Of a stretch of 64,000 bases of DNA, positions 36,330 through 48,700 are shown piece after piece. The notes below the pieces were generated by a model. The model made no database searches. It had not been told where the DNA came from and worked only from the letters and a program-made list of their open reading frames with translations. The DNA comes from Omphiscola glabra (taxonomy: Eukaryota; Mollusca; Gastropoda; Lymnaeidae). How positions within the stretch are numbered: position 1 is the first letter of the stretch; each line of letters opens with the position of its first letter. A program made the translations under genes and the position numbers. The stretch lies in the NCBI GenBank assembly GCA_964017045.1, contig OZ024794.1:4481501-4545500 (forward strand). The letters run 5' to 3'.

Positions 36330-37030
36330 CATAGCACTCAATATAAATAAAAGCAAGACGAAAATCATGAAGTTAAACTCATCCAACCAAGAGCATTTCT
36401 GTCTGACATGAAAGGCACTGGAAGAAGTGGAGTCATTCAATTATTATTACTTAGGCAGCACCATAGACACAAACGGCGGATCCGACGCGGACGTAAGGGC
36501 TAGAATTGGAAAAGCTAGATCAGCATCTGTGTTATTAAAGAAAATATGGGAGTCGAAGCAGATGAAACTTCAAACCAAAGTCAGAATCTTAAACACAAAT
36601 GTCAAAACAGTCCTACTTTATGGAGCAGAAATATAGAAAAGAACAGGGAGCATTGCGCAGAAAGTGCAGACATTCATAAACACATGCCTTAGAAAGATCC
36701 TGAACATCAAATGGCCAAATACCATCACCAACAAAGATCTACTAGAAAGGACATACCAGGTGCCCATTGATGAAGACATCATAAAGAAAAGATGGATGTG
36801 GATTGGGCATACTCTCAGAAAACCCCCAGATAGCACCACCAGACAATGCCTAACATGGAACCCACAGGGAAAAAAAGAGAGGAAGATCTAAGAAAACATG
36901 GAGACGCGAGCTAGGGGCAGACACACAAAATATGGGATACACCTGGAAGCAATTGGAGAGGAAAGCACAGGACCGGGATGAGTGAAAAATTCTTGTGGAC
37001 GGCCTATGCCCCAGACGGGGGAAAAAAGGC
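36330..37030 (+). pseudogene. LINE reverse-transcriptase C-terminus
   Basis: Translation pieces are [83 protein letters not shown] and [14 protein letters not shown]. This is a typical non-LTR reverse transcriptase C-terminal region, broken by at least three stops or frameshifts. It is a different family from the 4.6-kb copy. Confidence 0.85.
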
Positions 37031-37169
37031 ACAAGAAGAAGAAGCAGAAGAAGTTGCCATAGCATTAGAACAGGATCTGGCAAGTCGTAATAGCCAGGCC
37101 AGTTTGTCACCACTTTGTTTGGCCATAACAAACAAAACGTTAAAGAAAATGATAGACACTTAAAGATAC

Positions 37170-38200
37170 AATCTTTATTTATTCATTCAAATAACTAAAT
37201 GACACGTCGTTTGTCGTGGACTTCCTGAAATATGAAGTGGCGTTGTTAATGAGTAAGCATAAGCAGCGGCGGCCCCTCTGCAACCATTAAAAAAAAAGTG
37301 AGTCCGTTTAAACTTTAAAAAATTTATTCCGGTAACTTTGTTTTCCATTCGTCAATAAAAAAAAAATTAATTTTGGGTTTGTTTAGACATTTGTTTTATT
37401 AAGGAAAATTTTCCGGAAAAAGGATTTAACACATAATTGTAGTACTTAACTGTCTACAGGCTACAGGGACACTGCAAAGGTAGTGGAATGTCAGGATATC
37501 TTTTTTTTTTTTTAAATTTTATTTTGCAACTGATTTTTAAAAAATGTCTTTTTGTTAAATTAATTAAAATAAAGAAATAGTTAAATAAAAATAAAAAGCA
37601 TTACTATTTACTTTGGTAGCAACCACAAATAAGGTTTTACATGTAATCAGATTCAGGTCAGGGAACCTAGATTTCCACTGACATCTCTTCTTTTGATATC
37701 TGATTTAGTTAAGAATGACGAAAAGCTAAATTCCAGTATGCGCCGAAATGCATAGGCCTACTTGTATTTTGAATTTAAACAAAAATAAATATTTGGTTGG
37801 GGTTCAGTCACTTTCCCCCCATTTGCCCCCCCCCCCCCAAATTAAAGCCACAGTTCCAGCACCTTTAATATAAAAAAATTGTTACTGTATATATTTACAT
37901 AATTTCTTTCCAACATTTTAAATACAAAAATAAACCCACATAATCATAATTTAATTTTTGCGCTTATTATGTTTGTCTGTGAGTCTTTAATATATATTAA
38001 TAATGTTGGCTTCTCCCTAGCGTCAAATCCTGGCTAAGCTACTGGTTGTAGTCCCTTTAAAATACGTTTTCAACACTTGAATAACTCACCAATAAAGTAA
38101 TTTGTGAGCCACAAAGAAAACCTTTGAACCATCATTGTAGTTATGCAGTTACGTCCCCTTAACCGTTCGTCACATTCATTCTTTTTTTTTAAAAATTAAC
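37170..38200. other. Intergenic DNA
   Basis: No gene is seen. It contains a poly-T run near 37501-37514 and a poly-C run near 37831-37849. The rest is AT-rich and unannotated. Confidence 0.45.
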
Positions 38201-38241
38201 TTTATATAATATTTACACTACACAGATTGTTTTTGACGGGT

Positions 38242-38483
38242 AACACTAGAACTAGTCGTGTAACGTGTAGGACAGATATCATTAACAAGAATACTAGAAC
38301 TAGTCGTGTAACTTGTAGGACAGATATCATTAACAGAATACTAGAACTAGTCGTGTAACTTGTAGGACAGATATCATTTAACAAGAATACCAGAACTAGT
38401 CGTGTAACTTGTAGGACAGATATCATTAACAGAATACTAGAACTAGTCGTGTAACTTGTAGGACAGATATCATTAACAAGAAA
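38242..38483. repeat. 47-bp minisatellite, about 5 copies
   Basis: The unit includes AGAACTAGTCGTGTAACTTG, then TAGGACAGATATCATTAAC and AAGAATACT. Copies differ by small indels around TTAACA. Confidence 0.9.
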
Positions 38484-38919
38484 AACACAACAAAATATGT
38501 TACCATTTTAATTTTATGATGCATGAATTTAGATATGTACAAAGAAAGTGAAATGTTACACAATTACACAGCTATCATTTTATGATTTCAAGTTGTGTTC
38601 ATGGTCAATAGAAATTTTGGGAAGAGAATTACAGAAATTATAAATTACATATTAATTAATTTTATTGAACAGTTTTGGAATAATATTTCTACAATTGCAT
38701 GTTAAAAATGTATAAATTATATATTTTAAAATAAATCCGACGGTCACAGGGGTTAACAGGGTTGGGGGGGGGGGTGGTGTGGTGTCACATAATCACAATT
38801 GAATTTAAAAAAATTGCAGGTTTAGTTAGTATAAAACATGCTCACATTCTAAAGTCGAATATCAGCTGCCAATTGTAGTAGTCTGATGCGGAGACGGATT
38901 TACATCAGATGGGGAGACG

Positions 38920-39470
38920 AAAATTGAGACGAAAAGCCAGGGATCGGTCTGAATAGAGGATGTGGTGAAGCAGACCAGAGCCCTACATGGGCTGTAGTGC
39001 CATTGAGGATGATGTCTGAATAGAAGGATGTGGTGAAGCAGACCAGAGCCCTACATGGGCTGTAGTGCCATTGAGGATGATGTCTGAATAGAAGGATGTG
39101 GTGAATCAGACCAGAGCCCTACATGGGCTATAGTGCCATTGAGGATGATGTCTGATTAGAAGGATGTGGTGAATCAGGCCAGAGCCCTACATGGGCTGTA
39201 GTGCCGTTGAGGATGATGTCTGAATAGAGGATGTGGTGAAGCAGACCAGAGCCCTACATGGGCTGTAGTGCCACTGAGGATGATGTCTGATTAGAAGGAT
39301 GTGGTGAATCAGGCCAGAGCCCTACATGGGCTATAGTGCCATTGAGGATGGATGATGTCTGAATAGAGGATGTGGTGGAGCAGACCAGAGCCCTACATGG
39401 GCTGTAGTGCCACTGAGGATGATGTCTGAATAGAAGGATGTGGAGGAGCAGATCAGAGCCCTATACATGA
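38920..39470 (+). repeat. 68-bp array made from a LINE 3' tail
   Basis: About eight copies of a 68-bp unit containing GATGTGGTGAAGCAGACC, AGAGCCCTACATGGGCTGTAG and a short GAGGATGATGT tail. The unit is the 3' terminus of an RTE-like LINE (compare 4976-5025: GTGGTGAGGCAGGCCAAAG, CCCTACATGGGCTGTAG). Upstream of the first unit the DNA reads as the LINE frame (RKARDRSE). The fragment thus became a tandem array in place. Confidence 0.85.
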
Positions 39471-39724
39471 CAATAACTGTAGTAACCTGGCTTATATTTT
39501 AAAGGTGTTATGAGACAGTGTCCACTGTTAAGGCATTGATGAGTTTTGATACTCTGGTACATCCTGTCTCCACTGCTCTCTGTTTTAAGCTGACCATGGA
39601 GTGACCACACTCCCGACTGGCGCACACAGGAATCTGACTGATGCATAGCGGATTCTGATGATAGGAAATAAAAGATAGTGAAACAATGAATAGTTTCAAT
39701 GTAATTCAAGTAATTATTAAACTA

Positions 39725-39985
39725 GCACCAGAGTGTGTCCTGTAATGTACATTGGCTGGTTTTGGAGAAACTGAGATCACACTAGTGTGTCATGTGCTTT
39801 AAATTGGCTGGTGTCGGAGAAATTGAGAACACACTAGTGTGTCATGTGCTGTAAATTGGCTGGTTTTGGAGAAACTGAGATCACACTAGTGTGTCATGTG
39901 CTGTAAAACGGGTGGTTTTTTAGAAACTGAATTCACACTAGTGTGTCATGTGCTGTAAATTGGCTGGTGTTGGAGAGATTGAGAT
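39725..39985. repeat. 52-bp minisatellite, 5 copies
   Basis: The unit begins ACTAGTGTGTCATGTGCTGT, then AAATTGGCTGGTTTTGGAG. Copies start at 39781, 39833, 39885 and 39937, plus a partial one before, an exact 52-bp spacing. Confidence 0.9.
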
Positions 39986-40189
39986 TAATGGTAAGACAAA
40001 ACTTGAGGAGAGAACAGCGTCAAAAATCCTGTTCCTCCATTAGATGACGTAAACAAATATGGGTAAATAGATGTCTTAAAAATGTCCGGATAAATGGATG
40101 CCGTAAACATTTACGGATGAAATGAAAAGTTAGCTGATAGAATGCGCTTGTCAAATTTAAGTGGTAACAAGGACAATGTCGCTAGTTCT

Positions 40190-40370
40190 AAAGTTTTAAC
40201 ATATCACATGAAATATGAATGAGCTATATCTAAAGTTTTAACATAATCACATGAAATATGAATGAGCTAGATCTAACGCACAACAACGATATGTCGGACA
40301 AACAGGAAGATGTCAGACAAACAAGACGTGTCAAGTAAACAGGACGTGTCAGTCAAACAGGGCGTGTGAT
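40190..40370. repeat. Two small tandem repeats
   Basis: A 46-47-bp segment (TCTAAAGTTTTAACAT, CACATGAAATATGAATGAGC) is present twice at 40187-40272. About four copies of a ~19-bp unit with ACAAACAGGA and GTGTCAG variants follow at about 40292-40368. Confidence 0.7.
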
Positions 40371-40474
40371 ACGATAGGACACAGGTATTTGTGCCAGATG
40401 ACAGGCAGAATATAATTTTTTGTTGTTTAATTTGACATCAAGTTCCCCCTTACCTTGCTCTTATTTCAACGCAA

Positions 40475-41268
40475 ATTACATGTAAACACCAGGTCTCATC
40501 TAAGCTTTAAACTACACGTAAACACCAGACCTCATCTAATCTTTAAACTACATGTAAACACCAGACCTCATCTAATCTTTAAACTACATGTAAACACCAG
40601 ACCTCATCTAAGCTTTAAACTACATGTAAACACCAGACCTCATCTAATCTTTAAACTACACGTAAACACCAGACCTCATCTAAGCTTTAAACTACATGTA
40701 AACACCAGACCTCATCTAATCTTTAAACTACACGTAAACACCAGACATCATCTAAGCTTTAAACTACATGTAAACACCAGACTTCATCTAATCTTTAAAC
40801 TACATGTAAACACCAGACCTCATCTAAGCTTTAAACTACATGTAAACACCAGACCTCATCTAATCTTTAAACTACATGTAAACACAAGACCTCATCTAAG
40901 CTTTAAACTACACGTAAACACCAGACCTCATCTAATCTTTAAACTACATGTAAACACCAGACCTCATCTAAGCTTTAAACTACATGTAAACATCAGACCT
41001 CATCTAATCTTTAAACTACATGTAAACACCAGACCTCATCTAATCTTTAAACTACATGTAAACACCATACCTCATCTAAGCTTTAAACTACATGTAAACA
41101 CCAGACATCATCTAATCTTTAAACTACATGTAAACACCAGACCTCATCTAATCTTTAAACTACATGTAAACACCAGACCTCATCTAATCTTTAAACTACA
41201 TGTAAACACCAGATCTCATCTAAGCTTTAAACTACATGTAAACACCAGACCTCATCTACAGCTTTAAA
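40475..41268. repeat. 36-bp minisatellite, 22 copies, dimeric
   Basis: The unit is ACTACATGTAAACACCAGAC followed by CTCATCTAATCTTTAA. Copies carrying AAGCTTT and AATCTTT alternate over most of the array, making a 72-bp higher-order unit. Because 36 is a multiple of three and no indel occurs, a 12-residue periodic frame is open all through (270 codons). Nothing suggests it is expressed. Confidence 0.95.
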
Positions 41269-41479
41269 TTTAGTTAAAACAACTTTATTTTCCATAATTA
41301 TGACAATTACATAGAATGTCTATTGTCTGTCATGATTAACGCACTTAATAATCATATTCGAATTATCGTCTATCCTACACTTCATGATATGTTATCGTTA
41401 GGCGGCGAGAGGGGACATAACTCTTGCGATAACGGCATAATGACCAAGAGTTTCGAAATTTCTCGTTACAACATATAAT

Positions 41480-42085
41480 TGTACCACCCGATCGTCTCCC
41501 AATAGAACTGTTTTTAAATATTACTGTACCGCCTGCCCCAGTGGCGTAGCGAGCTTAACTCGTGCCCGGGGCACAATACCTTTTTAGCGCCCCTACTATT
41601 CGAAAACCATACAATATTATATGTAATATATACCATTTGGCGCCCCTTTGTGAGTAGCGCCCGGGGCATGATGCCCCCCTTGCCCCCCTAGCTACGTCAC
41701 TGGCCTGCCCATCTCCCAATAGAACTGTACCGCCTGCCCGTCTCTCAAAAGAAATGTACCGCCTGCCCGTCTCCCAAAAGAAATGTACCGCCTGCCCGTC
41801 TCCCAATAGAACTGTACCGCCTGCCCGTCTCCCAATAGAACTGTACCGCCTGCCCGTCTCCCAATAGAACTGTACCGCCTGCCCGTCTCCCAATAGAACT
41901 GTACCGCCAGCTCGTCTACTAATATAACCATCCCATCGTTTCTCATTAGACTTGTAGCACCAGAGAATTTTCTACTATAAGTGTACCAACCACTCATAAA
42001 TCAATATAAATGTAACACCCATCCATTTATTAATATAACTGTATCACCCACTCATTTATCTATACAACTGTACCACCCAGTCATA
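41480..42085. repeat. 29-bp minisatellite reaching the ankyrin stop codon
   Basis: The unit is CGCCTGCCCGTCTCCCAATA followed by GAACTGTAC. Copies at about 41703-41910 are nearly identical. From 41910 to 42085 they continue at the same period but diverge strongly (for example CCCATCCATTTATTAATATA, then ACTGTATCA). The last diverged units contain the end of the ankyrin-gene coding sequence (stop codon at 42056-42058). The array is interrupted by a MITE. Confidence 0.85.
41539..41702. mobile_element. hAT MITE inserted in the 29-bp minisatellite
   Basis: A 164-bp element. The left end is CAGTGGCGTAGCGAG and the right end CTAGCTACGTCACTG, near-perfect inverted repeats. The 8-bp target duplication GCCTGCCC (41531-41538 and 41703-41710) is perfect. 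The target is part of the minisatellite unit. Confidence 0.95.
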
Positions 42086-42649
42086 TATATTGAACAATCT
42101 CATTCCTCCATGTCCAAAGTTCCCATGAAAATCGCCTGAAGTAAACTCCTGTCTTAGAGTTGGAGAGTTCATTACCTGTCTCCAAATGTCTGTTCGAAAA
42201 CCAGATTTAAGCAGGAAAATGGCGATATCTTCTCTGCACAGATCAACACATTCAAACAAATAATGGCTGTACCGTCCCGTTTCACCGTGCCGCGACAAAC
42301 CAGCGATCAGATGTTGGACGAGGGGCAGGTCAGCTTCCTGTGGATTGGATATGTTGATGTTTGTATATCATGCTATGCTGCAACATGTTTGTATGTTTAT
42401 TTGTTATTATGAGATAGTCTCCTTGGATATTGGCTGGACGTATTTTTAAAGTCGGACTCGTCACTATTCATTTAAAATAACTTGGCAAGAAAATGTAAAC
42501 AGGGCAGAAAGAGAAAGAGGAAATAATCGAGAAATAAATATAATATGAAAGATAAAGAGTTAGAGAGAGGGAGGGGCACATGGACAAACGTTTGAGAATG
42601 AGAGCGAGAGAGAGATGGAGAGATAGACCGAGAGATAGAGAGAGAGAGG

Positions 42650-42710
<61 letters not shown>

Positions 42711-45700
42711 AAAAGGATAGATCTCGTCACTCCACTACTTCACTCACTTCATTGGCTACCTTTACAAGCATGAATTCATGATTACAAACAGTTCTCTGCC
42801 GCAACTTTTTCTCTGATTTCTGCCCTTCCTATCTAACCAAACTTCTTTCTGTCTATTCACCCTTTCGACGTATTCTCTCAATTCCCAAGACATGCACTAA
42901 AAATACGGTGAAGTTCTTTCTCTTTCTGCGCCCTCAAACAACGGCATTCTCTCCCAATATACATCCGTAATACACATACCATCCAGGCCTTCAAAACTGC
43001 ACCCAAGGAAAATTTCTTCAAACTGTACTGCCCCGATTGAATCTCACCCCCAATTTGACCGATAAACGATCCTGCTGGGTGCCGTCCATGGCCTGACATA
43101 GTTCTGGGGTGGGCGGGGTGAATATTTTTTATAAAGCAGTTTTTAAATTAAATAAATTATGTAACTTTGTAAATGTCATCTTTATTTTTTGCTAATATTT
43201 TTGTATGAAGCGCGGTGAGCCCAGCCCTAGGCTTGCGTACCACGCTATATAAGACCACTGAGCCCTAGGCTTGCGTACCACGCTATATAAGACCACTGAG
43301 CCCTAGGCTTGCGTACCACGCTGTATAAGACCACTGTAATAATAATAATAATAAAAATAATTATAAAGAGAGAGGGAGAAAGGGAGAGTGAGAGGAAGAG
43401 AGAGGAGAGAAAGTGATGGAGAAAGGGAGAGAGAGAGGAAGAGAGAGAAGGAGAGAAAGTGATGGAGAAAGGGAGAGAGAGAGGAAGAGAAAGTGATGGA
43501 GAAAGGGAGAGAGAGAGGAATAAAGGAGAAAGAGAGCGGGAAACGAGAGAGGACGAGAGAACGAGATAGAAATAAAGAGAGAGAGAGAGTGAGGGAGAGA
43601 GGAGAATGATACAGATACAATACACACAGTGACCTTTATAGCAGCACGGAAGGAGTTCTCAAAGTCTGTCCTGTATGTGTAGATGTCTAAGTCTGCGTCA
43701 AGAACCTCTCTCTGTAAACGTGCATGTTCATCTACTCCACATGACAACTTGCTGTAATCACGTGGTATACGACCGCACTGTAATACAATAACAACTTGTT
43801 GTAGCCACGTGGTATACGACCACACTGTGACACGGTGAAAACTCAACTTAAGTTACATTCAATGTTTAATGCTGTTGGATAGAATGACAAAGTGAATTTC
43901 TAAATTGAACACAGCTGATCCATACAACGCATTATGTAATAAACAAGACGTCACTACAGACTACAGCGGTTAGTTTGCAAACTTGTCAAAAAGGCCTTCC
44001 CACATCCACACACACCACTGACTCGTATTTAAAATCCGTTAAAGAAATCCGTTAAAGAAATCCGTTAAAGAAATCCGTTAAAAGCTGCTTGCAATTTAAG
44101 CGATAACCTTTTCCATATTCATTACATGTAATCATGTTTAAATTCTAGGAACTATTTGTTCCACTAACCGCGTCAGTCAGATCAGTGCGCGCTCCACACC
44201 TCTGCAGTAAAATGATCATTTCTGGGTCATCCATGAAGAGGTAAGCATAGTGCAGGACTGTCCGGCCAAGCTGTGCGGAAGTTACCAAGAGAATCAAAAA
44301 CAACCTCTAAAACCAAATTTGTTCGAATAAATCCTTTAATATGCATTTTTTGTTGATGCATTTATGTAATTGCACATGATTTAACATTTATTAAGAAGCG
44401 GTTATGTAAATGGGTCAACTTCTGGTGAAAACAGGATTCACATTTCCTTCATTTCCCCCTTCAAAATTAAATTGTATTTTTACTGCATACCGGTATCCAA
44501 TACGTCATAAATACAAACATAGTAATAGCTACACAATAAGTCTCCACAGCAAAACACACAACCCTTTAAAAAATCACATTTCATTCATGTTCCCCTTGAA
44601 AAACAGGAAAAACTGATTATTTTTTTTGGGTTGTGCTGAAAGTTTGAAAGAATGTGTTGTCATCGGCAATGAGTCTATGGGCCAAGTTTCAGCTCGAAAT
44701 GATGACGGGAAGTGGGTTAATTAGCCGTCGGAGGATTTTGCCTTAAACACAGAAACACACGAACAAAAGCGAAATTAAAATAAATGATTTTTTTTAAAAA
44801 TTTGCTCCACATCAGAAATTAATTAAACAACATTTGTTGGCTAACAAGAATTTAATATTCTCAATAAAAAAAAAAAACCAGAAAAATTTTAAAAGCCTGG
44901 TTGATGTTTCAACATCTTTGAAGACCATTTTAACCAAATTCCATTCATCTTAAAAATAGCTGGAGTTTTGTGAGTCACCTAGCCGGGTTTCTTAACTTTT
45001 CCCATATTTCTGCAGCCCTAACGAATGTTTGACTTCGTGAGTCGCCGTGCAAGAGCAACGCTCTTGTAACGCTTCATGCAATTCTAAGCCTCGGCACCAC
45101 CGACAACCTAACAACGTATATTAACACTGTAAAAATTTGGCTTATACTTTTTTAAATTAGATTACAAAGAGAACTGTCAACTTAATGGTATAATTAATTA
45201 ATTATTAAAGGCACTCACCGAATCCTGTAAATTTATTGTAAAGGTACATTCAGTGACTAGTTTGAGGACCATACTACGCCGTTTGTGTAGGACAGCCTTC
45301 ATAAGTGGTGTACGGCCACAAATATCTCTGCCAGCAGCGTACTTTTTACAAGCGAGAAGTTTGTTTAGGTTGTCATGGTTACCGTCATCTATCGCTTGAA
45401 ACAGCCGTTTTACAAAAAGCTAAATTTGGTGAAACAAATATTTAGAAAATTATTGTTTTTTTAAGTCTGGAAAGAATAAAAAAGAAAGGTAAACTTTTTA
45501 ACATGTCTCTCTGAGGTAAAATTATCTTTGCTTTGATCATCAAGTAGGCCTAATGGATATATGGATGATTTATCGTTAAATTGATAGGCCTACAACTTGC
45601 TCCACTCATAAGGGCGATCATGGAAGCTTCTATTCACAGCTCTCATAAAGATGAATTTAAATTTCAACAATGTTTTAAAATAAAGGTTACTATAATAAAG

Positions 45701-48700
45701 AAGAGACTGATAAAGTATTTCAGTCAAAACCTTCATTTGATTATTTTGTATCATTCAAGGTAACTATGTCCTGGTCCTGCTATTTTATAACGAAGGGACA
45801 TTTGTTGTTACCTGTATTTCGGCGCCAAGCCTCACGATCTCAAAGACTTGTGGACTAGAATGTTTACCAGCAATGTCCACAGAAGTCTTGCCTGATGCGT
45901 CAGAGATATTAGTCACGTGGTCATAGCCTTCCAATAAAAGTCGCTCAACCAGAGGGAAATCTTTATTTTTAATAGCTTTTATGACGAAGCTGTCAATGAC
46001 CTTGACATATTTCTTTCTAGCATGAGCTTCAGCAAAATCTCGGGCGGTTCTTCCCACGGAATCTCTGGCTGAGATATTAACTCCCTTGTCCAGCAGAAGA
46101 TTGATGGTGCTCAACGGCTCTTCCGTGTAAATAGCTTGAAATAAAAGAGTTTGCCCTGTGTGAGTCTTGATAGACATGTCAGCACATTCTAAGATACGGT
46201 GTATCGCGCAGAGCTCTTTTGGTCTGTAGGGGCTGCTCAGTAGCTGCGGAGTAGAAGTGATGATCATTTTAATCTTTTGAAATGCTTCAGTCAATAAATC
46301 AACTTTAGAATTAGTTTAAGCCACGAGTACTTGACACGAAAGACGCGAAAGGCAAATTGAGATGTGGGGGTGTTAAAATCAGTGGCAAGGAAATCTCTTT
46401 ATAACACAGGACCAGCTTCTTAAACCCAGCAATTCTTAGACACCAGTAGTGATTAGACCAAGCAGATGAAATCGTTTCTTAACCTTTGATCAAGCAGTCA
46501 CGATATCTTAAGAAATATCACAGAGGAAATTAATGTGAATCATAACTAAACGACAGACGAATATAACGAGAAACGCGTGTGTAGGATAATCTCACATGCT
46601 GCCCAAAACCAACACGCCACTCATGTATCACTCAAGAGTGCACTGAATGGGTTGACACCAAAAATGGCGAACTGTAATAGAGATGCCGCCCATTATTGTC
46701 ATTTTAACTAAAGTGGATTTATTATTTAACTGCTGGCAGTGGACACATTTCCTGTTTTACTTTATAAACATTGCTAAAAAATAAGACTTTATTCTTTTTA
46801 GATGAATGTCTTCACACAAGGACTGCAAGATTTAGTGTCAAATGTCTAAATACATGGACTGCAAGATTTAGTGCCAAATGTCTACACACAAGGACTGCAA
46901 GATTTAGTGCCAAATGTCTACATACAAGGACTGCAAGATTTAGTGTCAAATGTCTAAATACATGGACTGCAAGAGTTAGTGCCAAATGTCTACATACATG
47001 GACTGCAAGATTTAGTACCCCATGTCTACATACAAGGACTGCAAGATTTAGTGCCAAATGTCTACACACAAGGACTGCAACATTTAGTTCCAAGATAATT
47101 GTGTGAGAGACGTACCCTGAAAATAACTGGATTGGGGATGAGATCCTTGTCAGGGGCATATAGCACTTTCATATCTGGTTTAAGGTCCATCAAAACATCC
47201 ACAGCATCCAAACTGTTTGTTTCCCACGTGGCAGCCAACAGTGGTTGTGGCGCCTCGGGGTAGTCGGGGTACCGAATTTGATGGGAGAAATCACTTGCGT
47301 TGACATTGGCTTTCTTTAATAAACCTGGGGAAGATAATTGGTTAATATTAATTCGTTCTATCTATGGCCAATAAACAAACAATAAAATAGGCTCAAGTTG
47401 ATCATTTTTAGTTAAATGATGCTTCAATCCAGTAGCTCTAGCAACATGTAGTGTTACGTTTCAATGAAGTACAGTAGAACCCGGTTATGTCGACGGCCTC
47501 GGGGTTTGCCAAAAAGCGTCGAGATAACCGATGATCGAGATAAACGAAAACCAATACGGCGGCAAAATATTAACATGTGCTTGAAATTTTTTTATGTACA
47601 TGATGTGCGTTAATAAATGAGAATGGACATGCACGTGTTTTTGGAGGTGTTTTTTTTTTACACAACAGCGTTGCCGTTATTTGTTTGAACTGTCATTGGA
47701 GTGAACGACCATACGGACCGTGATCACGTGCTACGTGAACTCAGCACATGCGCAGTGAACCAAGGACGATCATTTTATTGATTAGTCCAACGTTTCGCCA
47801 CAAAGAAAATTACGAAAGCAACCGAAGCTTTCAATCGCCGATAAAATCTAGCAAAATTGGGTATTTTCCTGACATTCTTCGTGTATCACCTGATCTAGCC
47901 CTGACCTTTGATTAAAATAACCATTTTGATTGGTCCCTGTGTAGGAACTCAGTTTGTAATAAATACTTCCGGTATAAACAAATCGTTGCTAATTTCGTGA
48001 GGCCTAGAAATTTCGATTGTAATTTGTCGCAAATAAAAACATTTGAATTTGAGGCGGTAAAAAAAACACTAAATAAGTAAATAACCAAACAAAATGATTT
48101 GCCTGTGATTAATTGCCATGAAGAATCGAGATAACCAACGTTAAGTGGCAAATTTGGCCCTCTTTTGTCTTTTGTGCTCGAGATATTAGGGTTCGGCGAC
48201 ATAAAAGAATCGACATAACCGATGATAAACTGCTAAGACAAAGAGAAAATTTGGCGGTTCCACTTCAAAAACGTCGACTTAATAGGTTTGGCGAGTTAAC
48301 CGAGGTCGAGAAAAGCGGATTCGACTGTAGTTCTAGCAACATGTAATGTTATGTTTCAATGAAGTAGTTCTAGCAACATGTGGTGTTTTTCAATGAAGTA
48401 GCTCTAGTAACATGGAGTCTTATGTTTTAGTCCAGTAGTTCTAGTAACATATAGCATTATATTCTCCATATAAGCATCTTGTTCATGTACAAAACACATC
48501 TACAAAACAAATCTACCTATCAATATCACAAAACGGTTTTAGACTTGAATCCATAGCAAGCTACACAAAAAAGGATTGTTATCACGTGAGATCTGAGGTG
48601 TGGCTGTTGGTCAATGCCATGATCACGTGCCATCTGCGGCCTTGCCTGTTGGTCAATGACATCACGTGACATCTGGAGCGTGGCTTTTGGTCAATGACAT

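Noticed and set aside
40455..41267. A 270-codon frame with a 12-residue repeat (LHVNTRPHLIFK)
   Set aside because: It is the 36-bp minisatellite translated. There is no signal peptide and no non-repetitive domain, and the frame ends at the array edge.
43245..43846. Ser/Leu/Pro-rich frames of 105 to 161 codons on the minus strand
   Set aside because: Low-complexity GA/CT simple repeat. Only the segment 43777-43634 is accepted, as an exon of the ankyrin gene in one of these frames.
47912..48202. A 96-codon minus-strand frame
   Set aside because: It lies wholly inside the pogo-like MITE and has no transposase motif.
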